Shown in pieces: positions 33,085 to 44,105 of a stretch of 64,000 nt of DNA; the stretch's first letter is position 1; the number at the start of each line of letters is the position of its first letter. The DNA comes from Hygrocybe punicea. Lineage: Eukaryota > Basidiomycota > Agaricomycetes > Agaricales > Hygrophoraceae. The notes beneath the pieces were generated by a model. The model ran no database searches and was not told where the DNA came from. It saw only the letters and a list, made by a program, of their open reading frames with translations. The translations under genes were made by a program, and so were the position numbers. The stretch spans positions 8,246,001 to 8,310,000 of the forward strand of contig OY744462.1 of assembly GCA_963556145.1 (NCBI GenBank), in the 5' to 3' direction.

Positions 33085-34640
33085 GAATCGCTTCTGCAGT
33101 GGGCTCCGGAAACAATCAACTTAACTGGGAGGTGGTTTCCAGAGGAGAGAAGAGCAGTTTTCATTGTTACTTACAGCTAAGACAACATCGCTAAGAGGAG
33201 GGGGGTCAAGGTCTACTGTCATTGCAAGCCGTGGGGGTTACCCAAGACAAGGGGGTCTACCCCAAGAACCAGACTAAACATAAGGAAAAGAAAGAAGAAA
33301 AAGTCCGAACCAACAACAAGAACAGTATATATAGTGACTGGTCTTGAGGGGAGGTAAATAGAAATGCAACCATGAAGCTACAACATGTCCAACTATACCA
33401 TGTGTTCACCATGAGACAGACATGAGGTGTCCTCATATCGAGGTTCTCGCGATCCAACTGGAGGCCCGGGTGTCATTGAGGATAGAAGAGGTCCGGATGA
33501 CTCGGATGATTTGTCATCGGATCATGTGACATGCAGAATTGCCAATTCGGGGTCTATACTTGCTGTAACAGGCAAGTGCACAGTCTGGCAAGTGCAATGC
33601 ACAGTCAGGTCGAAGAGGGGTATCATCCAGTGTGGGATTGGTGAAGGGAGTGTCTTGAGGTAGTGTGGATATAGCGGCAAGGTTGGTATGAAACAAAACA
33701 AAGGAATGTATGGAGGAAAAACCAACTAGGACAGTGGGCTAGTCGAGGTCAGACATGTGAACAGTATAAGCTGTACCAGATGACGATGTCTGTGTCAATG
33801 ATGTATCGAGGGGTGATGTCTGGTCCTGTGTGTGGAACAATGCAGTCCACCTGATGTCGGTAATTGTCTAAGAAAGGGTATTGTTGTAAACGAGTGTGGG
33901 AGGTATCAAGGTTATGGGAAAAGGATAAATGAATGTGGGTCCAGGTTTCAAGTCATGGCACGAGTGACAAGCTGTGGGAATAAGATGTCAGGTGCTGCAT
34001 TGAAGCGATGTTGTGTGAACAATATGCGATAGGGGTTGGTTCACTGTTTGGGAAGTTGTATAGTCTGTGGTCGAAGTCTGAAGGTATGTGCTTCAGCAAT
34101 GGTTGGATTGGAGGAAACAGTGAGATGTCTTGTGATCGAGGATTGTTCAGGGCATGCTTGCAGGTGAGGAATGTCGTCGGATAATAAGGGAGGATAATGA
34201 TAGGCACGGAATACGATAGTGGAAACCATATATCCGAGAATGGCAATTGTCAATTACGTGGTGAGATATTGTTGAGGTGGAAGTCGGACGTATCGATGGC
34301 AGAAGGGTTTTGGTGCCGATGCCAAAGATAGATCATAACAAGGTAAAAACCGATAAGGAAAGTGATGGCAATGCTGCCAATGATGATTACGGTAATTAGC
34401 TGTGTCAGAAGGACAGCCATTGTGTATCGGTTTGTCATGGGATGAAGTAAACAATATGTCAGAGCAAGGGAAAAGACAATAGTGATGATTTCCATTGGCA
34501 AGGAGACTATTCAGGTACAGCAAGGTCACGTGGGATATGTCCATGGTCAGTCTGGATTGTTCTAGAAGAAAGGATACAAAGGGGACAAGAACAAGAATAA
34601 ACAACAATGTCCAAAAGAAGACAAAAGGCAAAGGCCATTT
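33085..34640 (-). repeat. Interspersed repeat, copy 2 (complete side)
   Basis: This is the inverted counterpart of 1-1045, extended by about 500 bp at its 5' side. It starts (minus strand) at about 34640, where it cuts the LINE ORF2 tail, and ends at about 33085 with the shared block 'ccggagcccactgcagaa'. It has no gag, pol or transposase motifs. It may be a long solo LTR, but the ends and duplications are unclear. Confidence 0.65.
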
Positions 34641-37600
34641 CGCATTTGGGGCAGGCGTTGGTGTCGGATCTGTTGATTCTGTGTAGGTAAGAATTAAGGG
34701 GGATGTGGTTAGTGCGTAGCTGGGTGAGGAGGCTTGTCTGCGGTCGTGTTAGATTGTCAGCAGTTTTAAGGAAATTGCGTAAAGGGAAGTCAGGGTCAAT
34801 GCGGGAGAAGCGTACGAAGCATGGTGACTGGTGCCATTCCTCATGCCAGAGGTTTGTGAGGTGTCTGCTGAATGTGAGTTTGATGGCCGATGTGTTAGAA
34901 GGGAGGGTGCCGCTGCGGAGGGCGACTGGTAATGTACGACGTGGACTGGGGTCGTTTCTCGCTGCTTTCTTAGCTTCGGAGTCAGCTCTCTCATTCCCAA
35001 CTACCCCTTCGTGCCCCGAGATCCATCTGAGAGTGATGGTGAGGTGTTGATTAGTGTCGACCAGGCACCGCGCGAGGGCACGGGAGGTGTCGAGGATGTG
35101 TTGCCTGGATTTCGTGTAGGGTGCGATTAGCGCGTTTATGGTGGGCTGACAGTCGATGTATATGGAGGTGGAGCGTAAACGAGATTCACGGCTAAGTAAC
35201 TGTAGGGCAAGTAGGCTGGCTACGTTTTCTGCTTCGACATTGTGGTGGTCCGTGCTGGAGCCCAGGTGGTAACGGAGGACTTTAGGCCGGGATCTTCCAG
35301 TGCGGTACACTACGGCTGCTGCCCCTACGCCATCGTCGAGGGTCGAGCCATCAGAGTATATCTTGATGTCGGCGTCGTCGATGTTGTGGAATGCGATGGA
35401 TTCTTCTCTGGAGGGGGGGATAATTGCATTGAAGGCTGGGGGGTGACGGGAGGAGGAAGTGGGGAAATGGATGGGTTCTATGTGGTCAGGGTTGATGTCA
35501 AAGAGGTGGGTGAGAGTGTGGAGTGGGGATCTGTGTTTGGCGACTAAGTGTCTGGCGCATTTTCTAAGTGGGTTGTGAAGCGGGTGTGAGATAGGTAATG
35601 TCGATAGTCGGATGATTGATCTGTGGCATGCTTTGTGCATGAGGAGGTCTACAGGGAGCAGGCCGGCGTGGAGGTCGAGGAGGTCGTTGGGTGTCGTTCT
35701 GAGGGCCCCAGTGATGGGTATCGATGCTATGTGTTGGGTCTTGGTTAGTTCCTGCATTGCTCTTACTGACCCGCGTCTGTGAGCATTATTGGCGATTCTA
35801 TGTACCGGTGTGTACCAAACGTCCACGGCATATATCATCTTTGGGATTGCCACTGAGGTGTAAAGTTGACGCATGAGTTTTCTGGGTATGCTGGATTTGG
35901 GACGTGCGATTCTTCGGAAGAGGTGTAGCCATTTGGTAGTCTTCGCGATGGCATTTTCCCGTTGTTCGTGCCAGCGAAGGTGCTGGTCCAAGATGATGCT
36001 GAGGAAGCGGTGAGACTTGACTGGCGAAATGGCTGTGTTGTTTAGGATTAGTGGTGGTCTTGGCGTATCGGTGCGCTGTGAAAAGTCTATCAGTGCGAAT
36101 TTGCTGATTTTGAATTTGGAATTGTGCTCTTTGGACCATGAATATGCTCCCCCAGGTTTCGACATGAGCTTCTTGAGGATTTGGTTGGTTTCAGCGAAGT
36201 CCTTGCCCTCTATGTAGTAAGCTACATCGTCGACAAAGGCTACTGCCAGTTCCTGGCGACCTGTGAGGATTTTGATTAGGTCAGCGTTGTAGAAGAGGTA
36301 TATAATCATCGAAATCGGGTCCCCTTGTCCTATGCCATTGGCAAGGAGGATAGGGTCGGAGATGTAGTCGTTGAAGGTGAGGCGCGTGGTGCGATCCTTG
36401 AGGAGGTTGCCGACTAGACAGACAAGATGTTCGGGTATCTTTCTCTTGCGCATGTTGTGGAGTAGTCGGTCCGTTACTGCGTTAGGGAAGGCACCTTCGA
36501 TGTCTACGAATAGGATTGCCGTGACTCGTTTGTTGTGCCAGGCGTGTTTGATGCGGTGAATTAGAACGTGCATCGAGTCTGTCGTGGTGTGGCCCGGTCG
36601 ACCTCCAAAGTGGTGGGCGGGCAGGAGATGGTGTTCATCTACCATGTGGGAGATGATTTCTGCAGCGATAGAAGTCAGCAGTTTCGGGAGGGTGTTGAGT
36701 AGAACTATGGGACGGTATGCTTTGGGTATATCGTATCTGGGTTTGCCCGGTTTACGTAGCGCCCTGGTGATGGAATCTTTCCACGGGTCGTGGTAGATTT
36801 TGAGGCGGAGTATCGCATTGAAGATGGGGTGGATGCGATCGACGAGTAGATCGGCTGATTCTTTTAGTACGATATTAGGGATGCCGTCTGGGCCTGGTAC
36901 CTTGTGGGGTTGGACCTTGCCGATGTGTTCTTTGATCTGATCACGGGATATTTCCACTGTGAACGGTATGCGGGGAGGGTAGTTATAATTGGGTGGCACG
37001 GAGGAGTGTGAGGGTGGCGGGGGAAAGAATGATTTAGCTATAGCGAGGCTTTTATCCTCGTTGGAAGTGGCGTATGCTGTCAGGCCGCTTGGGAGGGTGT
37101 ACTCTAAAGTGGGGATGGCTGATTTGCTGCCGTCTCCTCTGGGGTAGTCGCTTATGGGATTCGATATGCATTTGTTTATGGTCCAAATGTTGTGGTCCTT
37201 AGTGTCATCGAGAAATGCGGCCCAGTGTCTTTCTTTGGCTTTTAGGATTTCGGCACCATAGTGATTACGTGCCGTTTTATGTTCTTTATGGCTTGGGTGA
37301 GTGTTGTCTAGGCGAAATTTGTATGATAGACGACTTAGCCTGTTTTTGTTTCGTTTAAGCTGGTTCAGGTGTGGGGTCCACCAACGCTTTGAATGGGGAC
37401 AGGGGGCCGAAAGGGGAATCGCAAACTTGATGGATGATTGTATGGCCGTAGTGAGGCCTGAAATGGCGTTGTCAAGCTGTATCTGTGAGGTGATTTGTGT
37501 GGGTGGGGGAAGGTGAGACAGGTGGGTGTTGAGTTGATCCCTGAAGTTGTCCCAATTGACTAGGCGGAAGTTGCGTGTAGGGGGGTTGGTTTTTATCTGG

Positions 37601-38361
37601 GGGGGGAGAGCAATGGCAGTTAGGATGGGGATGTGGTCAGTGCCTGTGGGCCGAAGTTCTGGTTTGGTGTCGCAGACGGAGATGAGGTGGGTGGATTTTG
37701 CTGTGCAGAACACGTTATCGGTTCTGGTCCAGTTTTTTGTGACCATGGATTCGAGGGTGGGTAGGTCCTTAGGTAGTGCCATCGTCATATCACAGTCGGC
37801 AGTAGCTTCTATGAGGTGACGGGCTTGGGCAAGGGCGTTGGCGGTGAAAAGATGGTGGTTACGTTCCTCGTCCCAGAGTGGGTGGTGTCCGTTGAAGTCG
37901 CCACACCAAAACATGTGGTCGTTCTCGCGACGATGTAAGGATGCTTCATGTGTCCTGGCGAATAGGTGCAGAGTATCGAGGGTGTTGGAATGGAGGCAAT
38001 CGTTGTAGATGTTGAAGAGGGTGAGGTTGCCTAGGGGTCCTTTGACGCGAATGCCCATAAGGTCGTTGGAGCCGTGGATGTTTATTTGTTCCCACGAGTT
38101 TGTGTTAAGTCTGACGTTGACTAGGATGACGGAACAGACTGGCGTGTTGGAAGTGAGACGGTCAGAGGGGTAGATTACTCTCCAATTGTGGGTGGCTTTG
38201 GTGTTGCCGTAATAGTCGAAGTATGGTTCTTGTAGTAGGAGGAGGTCGCATTTGGTGTGCATCATGGAATTGATGAGGTCCCAGTGTGCTTTCGCTGATT
38301 TGTTGAGGTTAATCTGCCAGATGTTTAAGTGTACGGGATGCGGAGCAGGTTGTTCAGGCAT
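34507..38361 (-). CDS. LINE ORF2: endonuclease, reverse transcriptase, RNase H
   Basis: This is an open frame of 1284 codons. It has an AP-type endonuclease (QINLNKSAKAHWDL, LLLQEPYFDYYGN, CGDFNGHHPLWDEE, GTDHIPILT) and a reverse transcriptase (PGPDGIPNIVLKESADLLVD, FVDIEGAFPNAVTD, GIGQGDPISM, FVDDVAYY at the catalytic YxDD position). RNase H follows (IYSDGSTLDDG, HNVEAENVASL, IYIDCQPTINAL, GNERADSEAKK). The tail begins NACPKC and then changes at about 34640 into unrelated repeat-derived residues up to 34507. The finger C-CHC is therefore lost, but the enzymatic domains look intact. The start at 38361 overlaps the end of ORF1. Confidence 0.9.
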   Translation of the reverse strand: MPEQPAPHPVHLNIWQINLNKSAKAHWDLINSMMHTKCDLLLLQEPYFDYYGNTKATHNWRVIYPSDRLTSNTPVCSVILVNVRLNTNSWEQINIHGSNDLMGIRVKGPLGNLTLFNIYNDCLHSNTLDTLHLFARTHEASLHRRENDHMFWCGDFNGHHPLWDEERNHHLFTANALAQARHLIEATADCDMTMALPKDLPTLESMVTKNWTRTDNVFCTAKSTHLISVCDTKPELRPTGTDHIPILTAIALPPQIKTNPPTRNFRLVNWDNFRDQLNTHLSHLPPPTQITSQIQLDNAISGLTTAIQSSIKFAIPLSAPCPHSKRWWTPHLNQLKRNKNRLSRLSYKFRLDNTHPSHKEHKTARNHYGAEILKAKERHWAAFLDDTKDHNIWTINKCISNPISDYPRGDGSKSAIPTLEYTLPSGLTAYATSNEDKSLAIAKSFFPPPPSHSSVPPNYNYPPRIPFTVEISRDQIKEHIGKVQPHKVPGPDGIPNIVLKESADLLVDRIHPIFNAILRLKIYHDPWKDSITRALRKPGKPRYDIPKAYRPIVLLNTLPKLLTSIAAEIISHMVDEHHLLPAHHFGGRPGHTTTDSMHVLIHRIKHAWHNKRVTAILFVDIEGAFPNAVTDRLLHNMRKRKIPEHLVCLVGNLLKDRTTRLTFNDYISDPILLANGIGQGDPISMIIYLFYNADLIKILTGRQELAVAFVDDVAYYIEGKDFAETNQILKKLMSKPGGAYSWSKEHNSKFKISKFALIDFSQRTDTPRPPLILNNTAISPVKSHRFLSIILDQHLRWHEQRENAIAKTTKWLHLFRRIARPKSSIPRKLMRQLYTSVAIPKMIYAVDVWYTPVHRIANNAHRRGSVRAMQELTKTQHIASIPITGALRTTPNDLLDLHAGLLPVDLLMHKACHRSIIRLSTLPISHPLHNPLRKCARHLVAKHRSPLHTLTHLFDINPDHIEPIHFPTSSSRHPPAFNAIIPPSREESIAFHNIDDADIKIYSDGSTLDDGVGAAAVVYRTGRSRPKVLRYHLGSSTDHHNVEAENVASLLALQLLSRESRLRSTSIYIDCQPTINALIAPYTKSRQHILDTSRALARCLVDTNQHLTITLRWISGHEGVVGNERADSEAKKAARNDPSPRRTLPVALRSGTLPSNTSAIKLTFSRHLTNLWHEEWHQSPCFVRFSRIDPDFPLRNFLKTADNLTRPQTSLLTQLRTNHIPLNSYLHRINRSDTNACPKCEMAFAFCLLLDIVVYSCSCPLCILSSRTIQTDHGHIPRDLAVPE

Positions 38362-40039
38362 GAGGCGACAGTGCTGTGGGAGGAGGTATGCTGATTGCGT
38401 GGATGTCGTTGGGGGGTATTGGGGTGGGGGGCAGGGGGGGGAGAGGCGTTGTGTCGTCGAACCAGGAAAGAGGGGCGGAGGGGGCGGTGTTTTGGCTGAG
38501 AGGCGGGTTGGTGATATTTAGAGTGGATTGGCGTAGGGGGGGTCTGGGTCCATTACGACGATTTCGGATCGAGGGGGGAGGAGGCTGGTCGAAGATGGAG
38601 GGGGGTGGAGAGTAGTGGCGGGAAGCTGGGGACAGCGGGGGGAGGGGGAATGGGGAGTGTAGTCTGGGCGGAATTGTGTGTGGTGGTCGGGCATTAACGG
38701 AGGATGGCGTGGGGGCATAGGGATGAGAGGGGTTTTGGGTCCATGGCTCGGCTGTGGGGTAGAAAGGTAGTAAGTTTTCGGGGTTGCGAGCATCTGTTTC
38801 TTTGCATTTTAGTAGGAAAGAGGGGCAGTTACGGTCCCATGTGGCGTGACCCTTTTGTTTGCAGGGCATACAGAAGGGTTGATTTTTGTTGCAACAGTTC
38901 GACGTTCTGTGTTGGTCGCCACAAGTGCCGCATGTGTCGAAGTCGGCTGGACAGCGGGATGCGGTATGGTTCCATTGATGGCAACGGAGGCAGCGGAGGG
39001 GTTCCTTTTTGCATTTGCCGGTGTTGATTCTCTTGTGGCATACAAAGAAACCTTTGGAAAGAACTAGATTAGCGGTGTCGGGTGAGTCCAGGGAGAGTAT
39101 GGCATGACCGCTGTTTTGCGTGGGAAGTGTTTGAACAAATCCACACCAAGGGTTTCCGGAGTGCGTCGTTGATCGGGAAATTACCTTGTTGTCCTTTAGG
39201 AACAAGGATTTAGCTCTTTAATAACTCTGGGTTATTCCTGTTGGGTGGTTGGGTTGTGGTGTGAATCCTATCAAAGGTTAGCTTTGAGGGATACAACAAA
39301 TACTTGACAATAATATAAGTCAGATGTATGACTTATAGAGGATGAGTGAACAGTGAGGTCTTCCCTACTGAAGGTAAAGACTTTGAGTGACAAGAGGTAT
39401 GCAAGAGTATAAGCGGATAATAACTCAAGCAAGTATGGACAGTGTAAGATGAACGAGTGTACAACAGTCAAGTATACAAGTAGCAAGTATACAATGAGCA
39501 AAGGTACAATAGGGATGAGCGATAGATTATGGACGATGGGCGATAGACGATTGGCGATGGGCGATGTAACAGTAGATGTCAAACAAAAGGGAGGTGTGAC
39601 AAAATACTATGTACAGAATGAATGAACTGAACAATAGGCAAGTAGGATTGATAATCAAGATATCGGACTTTATTCCGAAGCTTCAAACGCACATTGGCTA
39701 CTAGTGCAGAATAAAGTACTGGGATATCTTTGGTGATGATCAATAGAACTTGAAAGAAGATGAATGTGACTGTACTACGTGACAGAACACAAAGAATATA
39801 TATCAAACAAGTAATAAGGGAGTATCAATAAATCTGAGATTGATATCCTTAAACAAATGAATGATGACTTGAACTGCAATTGGTATTTGGGTACTAGCTA
39901 CTACCAAAGTAGGTAATACAAACAAACACAGAGGGGTGAATCAGAATCTGGGAGAGGGACTGTCCTGTGACTGGGCCTGTCAGATTAGGTGACTGAGCCA
40001 TCTCCAGCAGAAACGGGGCTCTATATATACCTATTCTAC

Positions 40040-40400
40040 AGCAAGAGTCATACTGAGTCATAGAATGGTATATGAAATGGAGAGCATAGGATATGACTCA
40101 TAGGGAGTCATATAGAGGAGAGGCATAGGTTTATGACTCATAAGGAGTCATAATGATGAAAGGCATGAGGGGGTTATGAGTCATAAGGAGTCATAAGAAA
40201 GGAAGGCATGGGTTTGTGACTCATACAGAGTCAATTAATGAGTCACATAGGTATTATAATCAAAGGAGGGGGCATAATGAGTCAGAAATAGTCATAATTA
40301 GTCATGGGTGGTCATAATGAGTCATGGGGGGTCATGAGTATGTCATAAGGGTCATAATTTGTCATGGATAGACCAATGAGTCACATTTGATGGGAGTGAG
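40040..40400. repeat. GAGTCATA minisatellite
   Basis: Variants of 'gagtcata' and 'atgactcata' recur about 25 times over 360 bp, in irregular 20-40 bp higher-order units (for example around 40085-40210 and 40270-40345). Confidence 0.8.
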
Positions 40401-40719
40401 TCATGTTGCTGGTCCAATCTTGGGTGTGTGAATCAAAGGCAAGGGCTGTGCCAGGTTATGCTTCTAGAATCATCTTCCTGAGGCTATGCTTCTTGATCAA
40501 TTGATGCCATGCCATGTGTGTATCCTTATCAGTTAAGAAAAAGATAAGACCAGGGCTGAGCTGTATTTGATCAATTGATGTGAAATGTGATAGGGATGCT
40601 GTGCTTCTTGATCAGGGAATGATGGGTGGCATGTGTTATCTCTATGGCTGGAGATAAGGATGTGGCTGTGCTGCTTGTGCTTCTTTGGCCTCTGATAAGA
40701 TGTTTGGGGGCCTTATCAG

Positions 40720-40905
40720 TTAAGATAAGGGTATTCCTTCATTTCCTCTGCATAGATAAGGGTTTTCTTGCATGTCCCTTCTGTAGATAAGGGTTCCCTT
40801 GCATGTCCCTTGTATAGATAAGGGTTTCATGTAGTCCTATGTGCAGATAAGGATTTCCTGTGTGTCCTATATGCAGATAAGGGTATTCCTTTCTACTCCA
40901 TATGC
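40720..40905. repeat. GATAAGG minisatellite, ~34-bp units
   Basis: About five tandem units contain 'agataaggg' followed by 'tttc/ttcc..tgcatgtccctt..' or 'gtgtcctatatgc'. Single 'gataag' motifs are also scattered from 40550. Confidence 0.75.
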
Positions 40906-42300
40906 AGATGGGGGCATTCCAGTATAAATGGTCCTTGTAATGTAATGTGTGCTGTAGGGATGGTGACTAGTGACAGCATATTGCTATGTTTTGATCCGAA
41001 TCCTTTTTGGATCATGACACCGCATGTCTGGTTTGTTGAGCAACGTTCTTTCGGTTTGATCCAGTTTGCGCGGATGATGGAGTGCGGGGGGAGTTCGTTG
41101 GTTTCCTCAATTTCCCTGAGGTGATCGGGCACGTCTGGATCGAAGATGAGTGGGACAAAGTAAGCTATGATAGTGTAAGTTCGCCTCTTAACGGAGGTTC
41201 CGTGACCGAAGGTAGATAGGAATGTGGTGAGCCGGGTGTTGTCTTGTAACCAGGTGGGGATTTGGTCGGAATTCGCTTCTAGTAGTATGCCTCCGTTCCT
41301 GAGCTTCGTGGTGGCCATGAATTTGTAGTTGGACGGTGGTGTCGTGGAGCTAAGCGCGTGATTGGCCTTTTCCGTGAGTTTTGAGAGGCTGATGTCCAGG
41401 GCTTTTTTGGTTTCCGGGGAGTCGTTTACATCGAGAAGGATTTGCCGTGCTTGTAGTTGTTCCTTCGCTTTGATACGGGGGTCTATGTTGCTGAGGGGGG
41501 CCCGTGTAGTTTGAGCGAGGACTGCATCCTTGTATGAGGAGGTGGTGGATTCGATCGATGTGGAGGTTTTGACGAGGCTCGCCGTGGATTGTTGGAGTTG
41601 ATCTCTCGTTTCTAGAAGGCAAGATTGGAGGTCAGTGATTTTAGAAGAAATGCTATCTAGAATGGGAGCCATAGCTATTTCAATTGATGCGTGGATGTCA
41701 TCCGTTTGAGATTTGAGGGCAGAGGCGACGGAGTTGGCGAGTATGTCAGATTTTGCGGCGAAATCTATTGAGTCTAAGGCTATGGCTATGGATCGGAGGG
41801 TAGTGACCATTGTGGGAAGGGCGTGAATGCTGTCCGAAGCTGCCAGTTGTCGGAGGATTCCAGTGAATGTAGATATACTGTAGTCGTGATCGGGGGGGAG
41901 GAGGGAGTTGGTGAGGAGGTGGTCGACTGCTTCTTGGAGGGTGTCCGGATCAGTGGTTTCCAGAATGATGCTGGGGATGTTGTTTTCTATGTTGGACGAG
42001 GATCTGGTGGTTCTGGCGGGTTGGGGGGTTGATGTATTGGCTTGCGGTTGTTTGCATTTTTTGGATTTTGAGGTGCCAGCGATGGGGGTGGCCCAATTAC
42101 GGAGGCTCATCTCTGTGATTTTGTTAGGGGTGGGCTTATGGATAAACTTAGGGGGGAGATTTGGGATGGGGAAGTCTATGATATGATTAATATAGGATGT
42201 CCAGCTTACTGGATCGTGTGCCTGATCATGGTCTTCGTCCACTTGAAGAAGAGCTACCAGGCTCTCAAAGCTGTACATTCCCTAATTTATGAAACTGTAT

Positions 42301-43740
42301 TTCACTCATTCCTACTGTCACAGCCACAAGTGAAGAAGAACCTATCTGCCCTCTACAGGCTGAAGTTTTACAGCTGAGGATGGAGCTGCACCTCATCAGG
42401 GCCCAATTCCATGTGGAGACCACACATTTGAGGGCTGCAACTGAGCAGTTGCTGGATAACCAGTTGAGGCTGCAGACAAACTACAGCAAGCTTATGACTG
42501 CAGTTGCAAAGGTGGAGACTGAGATGGGCACATATCTCATTCACCGCATTGCCAAATGTGTCAGTGTTCTCTTTCTTCTTTCCTCCCTATCCACTGATTA
42601 TATCACACAGATGATGCCAGAACTATCCAATCCCATCTCCTAAGATCAATTGTAGCTAATGATTGTAAATATGTGTATATTGCTGCCAAGGCTCCAAGCA
42701 CGTATTTTTATTTTATTGTATCGTTAGCTTCTGCATTTCTGTTAAACACTCTTAGTCACACGATTACTGTTGTCCTCCAATATCCAAGCACTGCCTTGAC
42801 ATAACACCAAGTTTTGTCATACGTTAACTTCTATCTAACCAAACTTCAACATCAGCACTCTACCTATTGGTCCTCATCATTCTCCTCCTCCAGCTTCCTT
42901 TATTCCCTACCCGGTTTACTGGGCCACCATCGAAGTCCCAAACAAAATGGAAATGGGGTTCACATCCTAGGCACAACGATGACATGAACGGCCGTGATCG
43001 CAAGCCACAGCCAACATGGTATCCTACATGAGTTCCCACAATACGCTTGTATGCGAAAGGAATGATGTCCCGAATGATGGCAAGGAAGCAGGAATGGAGT
43101 GGCCAGGGAGATGGAGAGCATCAACAGTGATGCTGAGGCTGAGATTGAGCACACCAAGAACAAGAACTGGGCATACTGACAAGTGACCAGGGCAACGGAG
43201 GGAGTGTTCAAGCGTGAAGAGAGGATGCTTGAGCACATCAAGGGAGAGCATGACCCTGACCACAATCACAATGATGAGCGTGGGTGACCAAGACCGACTG
43301 ATGGCAGGGGAGTGTCGACAGTGAACGAGGGTGGTTAACGACAGATGATAACACTGGGCCAAAATGAGTGGTGGAGTAGCTTTCTGCCAATTTGCTCAAT
43401 CAATGCTTACATTATCCATTATCTGGAAGGACACAACAACGACTCATGACAAGTTCTTCAGGCAGGTTAAATAGGAATGAGAACATTGTGAGTCCCCAGT
43501 CCACCCTTTGCCCTTTGCCCTTTGCCCTGATCCCACCCTGACATTTGTAACCACAAGAACACCCCTCCTGCCCAGTCTTCGATCGCTCCAGCAGCTATGG
43601 AAACCTAGTGCCCCATTGCCATTGGAAGAAAACTTGTCAACAGCCCATGACAACGGAGATGTAAGTTCACGCGGTCGTTTGGTCCTCATGAGGCAATGGA
43701 TTGATGCTCAAGGCGAATAGCTTGTGAGTCCTACTCCCTT
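42301..43740. other. Stretch without an assignable gene
   Basis: A possible coding fragment on the plus strand at 42355-42560 reads as a coiled coil (LQLRMELHLIRAQFHVETTH). It has no family and no clear ends. The rest, including 42960-43360 and a triple 'ccctttg' at about 43505-43527, shows nothing recognisable. Confidence 0.35.
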
Positions 43741-44105
43741 ACATTTCTGACCTACCCTCATGTCTTCTGGATAAATGTTTTTTCGACAATGCCCGGTTGT
43801 TATATGAGTACACCCAACTTTAGTACTATTTGCTATTCCGAATAGCCATAAGTTAAGGGCAAGGGAGGACATACCGATGAATAGCTCACTCTGCCAGGAA
43901 TAGCTACTTCTAAGTGTGAAAAGATTGCATTTGAGGAATGCTTCTTGACTCTTTGCGTGGTGGTACCCCTTCCGGGACCCCGAATTAAGAGGCTCTTCAT
44001 AGACAGCTTTAGGCCTTAAAATCTCTCTTATCTCCTACCCATACTACTATTAGAAACACGGAGAAGCCACCAAGCAAGGAAACTGGCAGAGTATACACGA
44101 GAGCA

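Larger units (their letters stand above)
39112..41019. mobile_element. 1.9-kb insertion with 4-bp target duplication
   Basis: CCGC occurs at 39108-39111 and 41020-41023. The insertion begins TGTTTTGCG and ends ATGACA, so it has TG..CA ends like an LTR. Taking it out with one copy of the duplication restores the LINE ORF1 frame. It encodes no protein. The first 390 bp recur at 17214. The interior holds GAGTCAT-type and GATAAGG-type minisatellites. A long solo LTR or a non-autonomous element is likely. Confidence 0.75.
38354..42110 (-). pseudogene. LINE ORF1 (Gag-like, CCHC knuckles), split by a 1.9-kb insertion
   Basis: The ATG at 42110 (MSLRNWATPIAG) starts a coiled-coil-rich nucleic-acid-binding protein. 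Conserved blocks are SSYKDAVLAQ, DPRIKAKEQLQARQILLDV and NGGILLEANSDQIPTWL. At NQTCG the frame runs into the insertion 39112-41019 and resumes as HAILSLDSPDTANLVLSKG. It ends with three cysteine-rich knuckles: CLRCHQWNHTASRC, CGTCGDQHRTSNC and CMPCKQKGHATWDRNCP. The 4-bp duplication explains the split exactly. The parts outside the insertion are otherwise open. Confidence 0.85.
34640..42300 (-). mobile_element. Tad1-like LINE, interrupted and 3'-truncated
   Basis: The minus strand carries ORF1 (42110 to 38354, split by an insertion) and ORF2 (38361 onward), overlapping by a few bases as usual in fungal LINEs. The 3' end is lost at about 34640, inside the zinc-finger tail of ORF2. The 5' end was not located precisely. 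Confidence 0.85.

Noticed and set aside
33085..34640. Clean solo-LTR call for the interspersed repeat
   Set aside because: Neither copy shows matching TG..CA ends or a target duplication. One copy is cut by the window, and the other joins a LINE fragment on one side and a helicase remnant on the other.
35242..35547. Several plus-strand ORFs over 34.7-39.0 kb
   Set aside because: All are antisense shadows of the LINE ORF1 and ORF2, whose minus-strand reading has full endonuclease, reverse transcriptase, RNase H and zinc-knuckle motifs.
40040..40905. Possible CRISPR-like array
   Set aside because: The units are degenerate, with no constant repeat and unique spacers, and the organism is a fungus. 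These are minisatellites.
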